From JAMXLO01 sp041487355 (GTDB lineage: Bacteria > Pseudomonadota > Alphaproteobacteria > Acetobacterales > Acetobacteraceae): a stretch of 7,991 bases of DNA. The translations under genes and the position numbers were made by a program. The first letter of the stretch is position 1. Each line of letters begins with the position of its first letter. The notes under the pieces were generated by a model that was given only the letters and a program-made list of their open reading frames with translations, searched no databases and was not told where the DNA came from. Location of the stretch: contig JBGPND010000227.1 of assembly GCA_041487355.1 (NCBI GenBank), positions 1 to 7,991 on the forward strand, given 5' to 3'. Of this stretch, positions 1 to 5,638 are shown one piece after another.

Positions 1-465
1 CATCGGCTGAATTTGATCCAGATCTCCTTTGCCGAGAACCGGATGACGCTGCGCGTCCCGGTCGCTCAGGCGCGCGCCGCCGGCCTGCGGAAGCTCGCGA
101 GCGCCGAAGCACTGGCCGAGGCGCTGACCACTCTGCGAGGTCGTCCTCGGGTCAGCCGGCTCATGTGGGCGAAGCGTGCTCAGGAATATCTGGCGAAGAT
201 CAACTCGGGTGATCTCCGGGCGCTCGCCGAGGTTGTTCGCGATCTGCAAAGTGCCGGCGACGGTTCCGGCAGCAGCTTCAGCCAGCGCAATCTGTTTGAA
301 TTGGCGCTCGATCGGCTGGCTGCCGAATTCGCTGCCGTCTCCAGCACCGACAAGGCGGAAGCGGTCGACCGGCTCACTCGCGCCCTGCACCAGGCCGGAA
401 GGACTGACGTTGACCAGACCAACCGGGACCAGGCCGACCGGCTGCCGGCTCGTGCCTGCGCCTGA
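1..465 (+). CDS. carD: CarD-family transcriptional regulator, C-terminal part (5' end outside the window)
   Basis: The reading frame is open to the left edge, giving 154 visible residues before the TGA, so the true start and the N-terminal RNA-polymerase-interacting (Tudor-like) domain lie upstream. What remains matches the C-terminal helical DNA-binding domain of alphaproteobacterial CarD/CdnL proteins. It has the strand-exit motif ENRMTLRVPV, followed by GLRKL, then RGRPRVSRLMWAKRAQEY, KINSGD and LAEVVRDL, and finally the helix LFELALDRLAAE. CarD-family proteins bind the RNA polymerase beta subunit and stabilise open complexes at rRNA and stress promoters; that role is family knowledge, not shown here. 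The tail after about residue 125 is polar and less conserved. An internal TTG at 13 or ATG at 43 could be mistaken for a start, but both fall inside the conserved domain. The next gene on the strand is a cold-shock protein 176 bp downstream. Confidence 0.88.
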   Translation, partial: HRLNLIQISFAENRMTLRVPVAQARAAGLRKLASAEALAEALTTLRGRPRVSRLMWAKRAQEYLAKINSGDLRALAEVVRDLQSAGDGSGSSFSQRNLFELALDRLAAEFAAVSSTDKAEAVDRLTRALHQAGRTDVDQTNRDQADRLPARACA

Positions 466-641
466 CGGCCGCGATTTTTCTGGCAAAGGCTGATCCGAAT
501 CCCTATCTACCGAACACGGCGCTTTTCGGCCTGGGCGGCCTGTGCCTTCTCTTGCGACGCTGTCGCATCCGGCGCTCCCCAATGTGAAAAGTATTTCGGT
601 CCACGCGGTGTGGGCCGCCGGGTTGCATAGAGAGAAACGCG

Positions 642-848
642 ATGTCGCAAGGTACGGTCAAATGGTTCAACGCTCAGAAGGGGTTTGGCTTCATTCAGCC
701 GGATGACGGGTCGAAGGACGTCTTTGTCCACATTTCGGCAGTGGAGCGTGCCGGCCTCAGCGGACTGAACGAGGGCCAGAAGGTCAGTTTCGACCTTGAG
801 CAGGGCCAGCAGGGCAAGACTTCGGCGACGAACCTGAAGTCGGTCTGA
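642..848 (+). CDS. csp: CspA-family cold-shock protein, single cold-shock domain
   Basis: A 68-residue single-domain RNA/ssDNA chaperone of the usual family length. The OB fold is recognisable from the N-terminal GTVKWFN strand, RNP1 as KGFGFI (about residues 13-18), RNP2 as VFVHIS (about 27-32), and the closing strands with VSFDL and ATNLKSV. Proteins of this family melt secondary structure in mRNA and act in the cytoplasm during cold or stationary-phase stress. The ATG start is preceded by a purine-rich GAGAGA about six bases upstream. The 176-bp leader after carD is longer than needed for a simple operon junction, so the gene probably has its own promoter. Only a weak 5-bp hairpin (554-566) is visible in that leader. 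A perfect 12-bp stem lies 9 bases after the stop. Which csp paralogue this is cannot be told from the window, so the symbol is generic. Confidence 0.95.
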   Translation: MSQGTVKWFNAQKGFGFIQPDDGSKDVFVHISAVERAGLSGLNEGQKVSFDLEQGQQGKTSATNLKSV

Positions 849-856
849 GTGTCAAC

Positions 857-883
857 GCCGATGCTGCCGGCGGCAGCATCGGC
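857..883 (+). terminator. Strong perfect hairpin after csp (terminator or mRNA 3'-end stabiliser)
   Basis: A perfect 12-bp inverted repeat (857-868 with 872-883) encloses a 3-base loop and begins 9 bases after the csp stop codon. No T-run follows, so it is not a classical intrinsic terminator. It may instead terminate weakly, or protect the 3' end of the csp transcript while letting some read-through into the next gene. It lies inside the longer GTG-initiated reading frame beginning at 849, which argues against that start for the next gene. Confidence 0.7.
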
Positions 884-899
884 TGAGACGGGGGACGTT

Positions 900-1109
900 A
901 TGCGCCGTCACAAATTTGCCGTAGGCCAGATGGTCGACTTCCTGCCCGGCCCTGGCGACAGCAATGTCCCGCGTGGCAAATACAAGGTCCAGCGCCTGCT
1001 GCCGAGCGAGACCAAGGATCTGCAGTATCGTGTGAAACACGCGGTGGATGGGCATGAGCGCGTCGTGCTGGAGAGCCAGCTAGCGGCCCGGCAAGGCATC
1101 CTGGGCTAG
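900..1109 (+). CDS. Small conserved hypothetical protein, 69 aa
   Basis: I do not know a function for this protein. The chosen ATG at 900 has a G-rich SD-like stretch (GGGGGA, 890-895) just upstream and gives 69 residues. An in-frame GTG at 849 would give 86 residues, but that extension is the csp 3' hairpin and looks non-coding. The protein has an N-terminal KFAVGQMVDF segment, then VPRGKYKVQRLLP, then LQYRVK and HERVVLESQL. This resembles small beta-rich proteins that I recall from many alphaproteobacteria; the alternating hydrophobic strands suggest a compact SH3-like or barrel fold, which is inference. There is no signal peptide, membrane segment or cysteine pair. It sits 51 bases after csp, on the same strand, and may be read through from it. 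Confidence 0.75.
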   Translation: MRRHKFAVGQMVDFLPGPGDSNVPRGKYKVQRLLPSETKDLQYRVKHAVDGHERVVLESQLAARQGILG

Positions 1110-1176
1110 TGTGGCGGAGTGCGGAAATGGGCTGAGGACGGGCGCTTCATCCTGAAGAACGCACGAGGAGAGGATG

Positions 1177-1347
1177 ATGGCATTCAAGCCTAACTACAAT
1201 CAGCAGCGTGCCGAGCGGAACCGCCTCAAGCAGGCGAAGAAGGATGCCAAGCTGCGCGAGCGTGATGAGGCGGTCACCCGCCGCAAGGCTGAACAGGAAA
1301 CTGCGCCTTCGGTCGAGCCGGAATCGCATGAGTCGCGCGATTCGTGA
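1177..1347 (+). CDS. Small highly charged hypothetical protein, 56 aa
   Basis: This short frame is supported by a good SD (GAGGAG, 1165-1170) six bases before the ATG at 1177. A tandem ATG at 1174 would add one methionine but sits too close to the SD. The protein begins MAFKPNYNQQRAERNRLKQ, continues with a lysine/arginine/glutamate-rich helix (KKDAKLRERDEAVTRRKAE) and ends in an acidic-polar tail. The pattern predicts one long amphipathic or coiled-coil helix with strong basic charge, compatible with nucleic-acid or ribosome association; that is inference. Similar N-termini (MAFK-NYNQQRAERNR) are familiar to me from small alphaproteobacterial proteins annotated as hypothetical. It lies between the 69-aa and 71-aa small genes in one orientation. 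Confidence 0.75.
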   Translation: MAFKPNYNQQRAERNRLKQAKKDAKLRERDEAVTRRKAEQETAPSVEPESHESRDS

Positions 1348-1377
1348 TCGTCTGCTGCTCGAGACAGGACCTATGTC

Positions 1378-1593
1378 ATGAAACGTCGTGCGCTGAGCAG
1401 CTTCGTTTTTTTCGATGTCACCTATGTTGATGGGAGCCGCAGTTCCAATCGAAAGGTTCCGAGTTCCGTTCTGGAGGGGTTGGAGGGGGAGGCAGCAGCC
1501 ATGGCAGCCATTGAGACCCAGGATCGGAAGATCGCTCTCGCATCCGGTCGTCCCCAGGGTGTCATCAAGTCGCTGACGCGTTCGCGGACGTGA
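1378..1593 (+). CDS. Small conserved hypothetical protein, 71 aa
   Basis: The ATG at 1378 follows the previous stop by 30 bases, with a modest SD-like CAGGA (1365-1369) eight bases upstream. The product starts MKRRALSSFVFFDVTYVDGS, which reads as a beta hairpin, then has SNRKVPSSVLEGLEG, then a helix with AAAMAAIETQDRKIA, and ends in a basic tail (IKSLTRSRT). No catalytic motif, metal ligand or membrane segment is visible. The layout resembles small alphaproteobacterial proteins of unknown function that I recall beside cold-shock genes. Given the spacing it is probably cotranscribed with the 56-aa gene. An opposing 150-aa minus-strand frame covers the same DNA but lacks any recognisable family pattern. 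Confidence 0.75.
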   Translation: MKRRALSSFVFFDVTYVDGSRSSNRKVPSSVLEGLEGEAAAMAAIETQDRKIALASGRPQGVIKSLTRSRT

Positions 1594-1770
1594 TGGCACG
1601 GTGGCTAATTCAGGTCCGCTTACCGGCAGCTAAAGCCAGTGATCTGCTTCGAATATAGGCCGACCAGCGTTGATCCCGCCGACCGGAGTGACCTGCCCGA
1701 TTTCTTCGGACCACGGTTAACTTGAGACGTTGGCTCAACCACCGCAAAGGGCACAGCCGCAAGAGCGTGC

Positions 1771-3141
1771 TTAGGTAGCGCCCACAAGCAGCAAGTCGGT
1801 CAGGCCCGACACATTCGGGACCTGGCGGAAATCGTGGATAAGAGCGAGGCTCGCCTCGATGTCCCGCTCTGGTAGGCCGGCGGCAGGCACCAGAGTGCGG
1901 TATTTGGCGTCGACATCGCTCCAGGCGATCCCGAGTGCAGCGGCGCCTTTCGGCGCGTAGACCGTGCTCGTCGCAGTCCGGCCGTCATGGGTGCGAATGG
2001 TGACGGTCGCGCCCTGCCGGTAACGCGCGACATCGTCGGTGGGCGGGGCGCCGACCCGGACCTTGTCGATCAGACGGTGGATGATCGGGTCGGCGATCTT
2101 TGCTGCGCTCGCATGCACCCAGGAAAATTCGCGGTCGGCGACTCCGGCGGCGACGAAATACGCTGGGCTGTGCGCCATGCCGATCAGGTCGGCTGGGTGC
2201 AGTGGACCGGTCAGCGCGGTCATGCCGGGACGCGATATGGTGATGCTCTCGACCTCCGCCGCCGCGATTTTGCCTTCTCTCGCGGCGCTGCCAGCCGCCT
2301 CGCCGAGCGCGTGATAGGGATGGCCGCCGGGCACCAGCTTGATCGCCATGTCGGTGATGATGTCCCAGCTCTGCCCGAGGTCGCCTGTGGCAATCGCGCC
2401 GGCCGTGGCGCCATCGACACCGCCAAAGGCCGCGAAGAATCCAAGATCGGTCTCCAGGACGCTTTCTTCGGCCAGGTACCCGCGTTGCGCGGCAAGCGCG
2501 GCGTTAACCCCGAGCATCGCCGCGAGGCCGGCATGATACTCGCGTGCGACGCTGGTGTTCGCGGCGGTGGCAAGCCCGCCGATGGAAGTTGCCGATAGCG
2601 CGATTGCCTGCGCCATCTGCGCCGCATCGAGCTGTAACAGCCGCCCGGCCGCGACCGCCGCGGCAAAGATCGCGCCGAGGCAACCGTGAAAGCCGCGGTT
2701 GCGAAAGCCGGGGGTGATCGCCTCGCTGATCCGACCGGCCGCCTCATAGCCGCAGACGATAGCCGTCAGCACCGCCTTGCCATCGGCGCCATTGCGTTCG
2801 GCGATCGCCAGCGACGTGGCGGTCAGCGGCGTCCCGGCATGGATGATATTGCGCAGGTCGCTGTCGTCGGATGCGGCGGCGTCGCTCATCACGGCATTCA
2901 CCTGCGCCACATCGGCGATTGGCAATTTGGCGCCAGCGTCGAACCACACCGATGCCTCCGCCCGCCCGCCGCGCTCACGGGCGAGGGCGCGGATGATCCG
3001 GGCGGATTGCAGCCCCGCGCCGCACGCCGCGCTGGCAATGGTGCTGGCGATCAGCATCGCCGCATGGTCGATGGCTTGCGGCGGCAGGTCGACGGTGGCG
3101 GTCGCGGTCAGAAATTCGGCCAACTGGCGGGCAACGGTCAT
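1771..3141 (-). CDS. MmgE/PrpD-family enzyme (2-methylcitrate dehydratase / cis-aconitate decarboxylase superfamily)
   Basis: The product is a 456-aa cytoplasmic protein of normal family length. The start chosen is the ATG at 3141, giving MTVARQLAEFL at the head of the all-helical domain, with GAGGGAA upstream; an in-frame start at 3228 would add 29 basic residues not typical of the family. Family landmarks are an acidic cluster SDDSDLRNIIHAGTPL (about 91-106, His101), GFHGCLGAIFAAAVAAG (His152), REYHAGLAAMLGVNAALAAQRGY, and KLVPGGHPYHA (Lys268, His274, His277) before the C-terminal beta-alpha domain. Members dehydrate, decarboxylate or isomerise polycarboxylates such as 2-methylcitrate and cis-aconitate. 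At the position usually occupied by lysine in the K-x-x-H-x-G element this protein has Arg200, so I do not assign a substrate. There is no prpB, prpC or transporter beside it. It ends in TAA and converges on the small-gene cluster. Confidence 0.85.
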   Translation of the reverse strand: MTVARQLAEFLTATATVDLPPQAIDHAAMLIASTIASAACGAGLQSARIIRALARERGGRAEASVWFDAGAKLPIADVAQVNAVMSDAAASDDSDLRNIIHAGTPLTATSLAIAERNGADGKAVLTAIVCGYEAAGRISEAITPGFRNRGFHGCLGAIFAAAVAAGRLLQLDAAQMAQAIALSATSIGGLATAANTSVAREYHAGLAAMLGVNAALAAQRGYLAEESVLETDLGFFAAFGGVDGATAGAIATGDLGQSWDIITDMAIKLVPGGHPYHALGEAAGSAAREGKIAAAEVESITISRPGMTALTGPLHPADLIGMAHSPAYFVAAGVADREFSWVHASAAKIADPIIHRLIDKVRVGAPPTDDVARYRQGATVTIRTHDGRTATSTVYAPKGAAALGIAWSDVDAKYRTLVPAAGLPERDIEASLALIHDFRQVPNVSGLTDLLLVGAT

Positions 3142-3226
3142 CGCGCGCTGCTTCCCTCTTCGGAGTCGGAGAATGGCGCGGCCTATCTGCGCGTGCTGAT
3201 CGGCTTTGCCAGGAACCGCTGACCTC

Positions 3227-3279
3227 ATCAGCGTTCATCTGCGGTTGCATCCAAGCTTTATCCGCAGATACACGCAGAT
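3227..3279. repeat. Imperfect 20-bp inverted repeat made of 10-bp ATCTGCG-type units
   Basis: The left arm (3227-3246) and right arm (3260-3279) are inverted copies matching at 16 of 20 positions, separated by 13 bases. Each arm consists of two decamers carrying an (A)TC(T/A)GCG core, so the motif recurs once per helical turn. A further ATCTGCG lies at 3185-3191. The repeat sits between the start of the MmgE/PrpD gene and the VOC gene. It could be a paired regulator site or a dispersed intergenic repeat; the sequence of this window alone does not decide. Confidence 0.6.
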
Positions 3280-3403
3280 GCATCAGGACGTCACCATAAT
3301 TGCGAATAGCGGCAGCTAAGCGGGGGGTTGAGTTCGCCGGGCGGTGCGACCAACCTCCCTTCCAGCCTGATGCAAAACCAATCACGATCGTGTCCGGTGC
3401 GAC

Positions 3404-3409
3404 AAGGAG
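3404..3409 (+). promoter_or_regulatory. Ribosome binding site that fixes the VOC start
   Basis: AAGGAG lies 7 bases before the ATG at 3417. It favours that start over an in-frame ATG at 3300, whose extra 39 residues show no family similarity. Confidence 0.8.
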
Positions 3410-3416
3410 AACGACC

Positions 3417-3773
3417 ATGGGCTTCGCCGTCCAGCATGTGCATCTCAAGACCCGCGATCCCAAACAAACCGTGCAGTTCTACGTCGACAATTTCGGCGCG
3501 ACCTTGAAGGGCGAGATCCCCGGACGTGGCTTCCGCGTCGATCTGCATGGGCTGCAACTCAACATCACCGGCCTGATTGCCAGCCAGAACCACGAGCAGC
3601 ATTACGGCATCGAGCACATGGCCGTGGAAACCAACGACTACCCGGGAACCTTGGCCCAGCTCCAGAAGAACGGTGTGCGCATCCTGGAGGAGTTGCCACC
3701 CAACAACGGACGGCGCGTCTGCTTCGTGGAATGTCCCGACGGCGCGCAGATGGAAATCATCGAAAAGGTGTAG
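3417..3773 (+). CDS. VOC (glyoxalase/bleomycin-resistance fold) family protein, 118 aa
   Basis: A single vicinal-oxygen-chelate module of two beta-alpha-beta-beta-beta repeats. It starts GFAVQHVHLKTRDPKQTVQF, where His7 or His9 supplies the first metal ligand and the helix carries the family FY-D-FGA pattern. The second repeat opens with GIEHMAVETND (His67), and the C-terminus has VECPDGAQMEIIEK (Glu113 as the expected last ligand). These residues fit a divalent-metal site, so the protein is likely a lyase, epimerase or dioxygenase-like enzyme rather than a pure binding protein. The substrate cannot be read from sequence. The length is typical for one-module members, which usually dimerise. 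It is followed after 24 bases by a GC-rich hairpin and after 116 bases by the thiamine-dependent lyase gene, suggesting but not proving a shared pathway such as epimerisation or removal of a 2-hydroxyacyl or aldehyde intermediate. Confidence 0.88.
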   Translation: MGFAVQHVHLKTRDPKQTVQFYVDNFGATLKGEIPGRGFRVDLHGLQLNITGLIASQNHEQHYGIEHMAVETNDYPGTLAQLQKNGVRILEELPPNNGRRVCFVECPDGAQMEIIEKV

Positions 3774-3796
3774 CCGCGATCGCACGGTCGCTGTTT

Positions 3797-3819
3797 GGCC
3801 GGGGCGGAATCCTCCGGCC
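3797..3819 (+). terminator. GC-rich hairpin after the VOC gene
   Basis: GGCCGG (3797-3802) pairs with CCGGCC (3814-3819), extended inward by a G-T and a G-C pair to an 8-bp stem. It begins 24 bases after the VOC stop. No T-run follows, so it may only attenuate or stabilise transcripts. A second small stem, GCGGGAT with ATCCCGC (3828-3834, 3843-3849), follows before the next gene's SD. Confidence 0.4.
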
Positions 3820-3889
3820 GGGAGGTCGCGGGATTTGACGGCATCCCGCACATGGGCCAGCGTTCGCGCCATCTGACCGGGAGGGAAAC

Positions 3890-5548
3890 ATGGCTAAAGT
3901 CGACGGCGCCACCTTGATGGCGAGAAGCCTGAAGCAGCAGGGCGTGGATTACATGTTCGGTATCGTCGGATTTCCCGTCGGGCCGATCGCCGCGGCCGCG
4001 CAGAAGGCCGGCATTACTTATATCGGCATGCGGAACGAGCAGTCGGCGTCATACGCCGCGCAAGCCACCGGCTACCTGACGGGCCGCCCGGGCGCCTGCC
4101 TGGTTGTGTCGGGCCCCGGTGTCGTGCACGGCCTCGCCGGCCTGGCCAACGCGCAGCAGAACTGCTGGCCGATGATCCTGATCGGCGGCGCCTCGCCGGT
4201 CTACCAGAACGGCATGGGCGCGTTCCAGGAGGAGCGGCAGGTGCAGATCGCCTCGCCGTTCTGCAAGTTCGCGCATGCGGTGGAGCATGTGCACCGCATT
4301 CCGTTCTATGTCGAAATGGCGGTGCGGAACTCGATCTATGGCCGCCCCGGCGGCAGCTATCTCGACATGCCGGACGACATCATCCTGGGCGAGGTGGACG
4401 AGGAGAAGGTGCACCAGGCTGCGACGGTCGCCGATCCACCGCGCTTCCAGGCGATGCAGGAGGACATCGACAAGGCGTTGAACACCCTGGAGGCTGCGGA
4501 GCGCCCGCTGGTCATCGTCGGCAAGGGCATGGGCTGGTCGCGCGCCGAGGACGAGGTGCGCAAGTTCATCGAGCGCACCCAGCTTCCGTTCCTCGCCTCA
4601 CCCATGGGCAAGGGCGTGATGGACGACAACCATCCGCTGTCGGTCGGTGCGGCGCGCAGCCACGCGCTGGCCGAAGCCGACGTGATCTTCCTGATGGGCG
4701 CGCGGCTGAACTGGATCATGCATTTCGGCATGCCGCCGCGCTTCAACAAGAAGGTGCGGATCGTCCAGCTCGATATCTCGCCCGAGGCGATCAGCCAGAA
4801 CGTGCCGGCCGAGGTGGCGCTGGTCGGCGACGGCCGCGCGATCGTCGGCCAGCTCAACAAGGCGCTGGAAGGCCGCCAGTGGTTCTACCCGAAGGACACC
4901 CCCTGGCACGCGGCAATTGCGGAAAAATCGGCGGCGAACGCGAAGCAGATCCAGCCGATGATCGACGACAATTCCGCGCCGACCAACTACTACCGCGCCT
5001 TCAAGGACATCAGCGCCTGGTTGCCGAAGAACGCGGTGATCATCGGCGAGGGCGCCAACACCATGGACATCGGGCGCACCCAGCTGCCCAATGCCAAGCC
5101 ACGCTTGCGCCTCGACGCGGGCACCTACGGCACCATGGGCATCGGCATGGGGTTCACCATCGCCGCGGCGGTGGTGCATCCCGACCGGCCGATCGTCTCG
5201 GTGTTCGGCGATGCGGCGATCGGCTTCTCCGGCATGGAGATCGAGACCGCCTGCCGCTACAAGCTGCCGGTGAAGATCGTGGTGCTGAACAACGGCGGCA
5301 TCGGCGGCGGGATGGCGGAGTTCCCCGAGGACCGCAGCCAGTTGCCGCCGCGGGTGATGGCGATCGGCTCGGGCTACGAGAAGGTGATGGAGGCGTTTGG
5401 TGGCAAGGGCTTCTACGTCGAGGACCCGAAGGACCTCCGCAAGGCGTTGGATGCGGCGATGGCGTATAAAGGGCCGGCGCTGGTGAACGTGAAGCTGCAC
5501 CATGCGGCCGGGCGGAAGCCACAGCAGTTCGGGTGGCATACGACGTAG
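3890..5548 (+). CDS. Thiamine-diphosphate enzyme of the 2-hydroxyacyl-CoA lyase / oxalyl-CoA decarboxylase family
   Basis: A 552-aa ThDP-dependent C-C lyase with the usual three-domain order. The N-terminal pyrimidine-binding domain (about 1-175) carries the catalytic glutamate Glu50 in MRNEQSASYAA. A central Rossmann-like domain (about 190-330) follows, with GKGMGWS and GARLNWIMHFGMPPRF. The C-terminal pyrophosphate domain (about 365-535) has the Mg/ThDP motif from Gly440-Asp441 to Asn467-Asn468. Wording such as MGAFQE, GEGANTMDIGRT and the tail RKPQQFGWH matches human HACL1 as I remember it better than Oxalobacter oxalyl-CoA decarboxylase, so cleavage of 2-hydroxyacyl-CoA to formyl-CoA plus an aldehyde is the favoured reaction. 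The tyrosine normally following NNGGI (Tyr483 in Oxalobacter Oxc) is Gly472 here, inside a glycine run. The ATG has a GGGAGGG SD. No formyl-CoA transferase gene is near, which weakens the oxalate reading. Confidence 0.88.
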   Translation: MAKVDGATLMARSLKQQGVDYMFGIVGFPVGPIAAAAQKAGITYIGMRNEQSASYAAQATGYLTGRPGACLVVSGPGVVHGLAGLANAQQNCWPMILIGGASPVYQNGMGAFQEERQVQIASPFCKFAHAVEHVHRIPFYVEMAVRNSIYGRPGGSYLDMPDDIILGEVDEEKVHQAATVADPPRFQAMQEDIDKALNTLEAAERPLVIVGKGMGWSRAEDEVRKFIERTQLPFLASPMGKGVMDDNHPLSVGAARSHALAEADVIFLMGARLNWIMHFGMPPRFNKKVRIVQLDISPEAISQNVPAEVALVGDGRAIVGQLNKALEGRQWFYPKDTPWHAAIAEKSAANAKQIQPMIDDNSAPTNYYRAFKDISAWLPKNAVIIGEGANTMDIGRTQLPNAKPRLRLDAGTYGTMGIGMGFTIAAAVVHPDRPIVSVFGDAAIGFSGMEIETACRYKLPVKIVVLNNGGIGGGMAEFPEDRSQLPPRVMAIGSGYEKVMEAFGGKGFYVEDPKDLRKALDAAMAYKGPALVNVKLHHAAGRKPQQFGWHTT

Positions 5549-5558
5549 GGCAGCGTGT

Positions 5559-5584
5559 GGGCCGCTCCTACGCCGGAGCGGCCC
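5559..5584 (+). terminator. Perfect 10-bp hairpin after the lyase gene
   Basis: GGGCCGCTCC (5559-5568) and GGAGCGGCCC (5575-5584) form a perfect 10-bp stem with a 6-base loop, starting 10 bases after the TAG. Its position suits transcript termination or 3'-end protection. As with the csp hairpin there is no T-run downstream, so Rho-independent termination by the textbook mechanism is uncertain. Confidence 0.6.
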
Positions 5585-5638
5585 TGACCGCGAAAGTTCC
5601 CAATCGAGGGCTCGGCCGCCTGATCAACACTGATACCC

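Noticed and set aside
849..899. GTG-initiated N-terminal extension of the 69-aa protein.
   Set aside because: The stretch is mostly the perfect csp hairpin, and a better ATG with an SD follows at 900.
1147..1599. A 150-codon minus-strand open frame over two small plus-strand genes.
   Set aside because: No recognisable motif; the plus-strand frames have SDs and family-like sequence.
1594..1770. Possible gene or RNA in the convergent gap.
   Set aside because: Only a 5-bp stem (1722-1726 with 1734-1738) is visible; no SD, motif or long frame supports a feature.
3300..3416. Upstream ATG extending the VOC protein by 39 residues.
   Set aside because: The extension lacks VOC similarity, and AAGGAG directly precedes the ATG at 3417.
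4598..5539. A 313-codon minus-strand open frame opposite the lyase gene.
   Set aside because: It is rich in His, Arg, Leu and Val with no family pattern, as expected for antisense of a GC-rich coding gene whose plus-strand product is clearly real.
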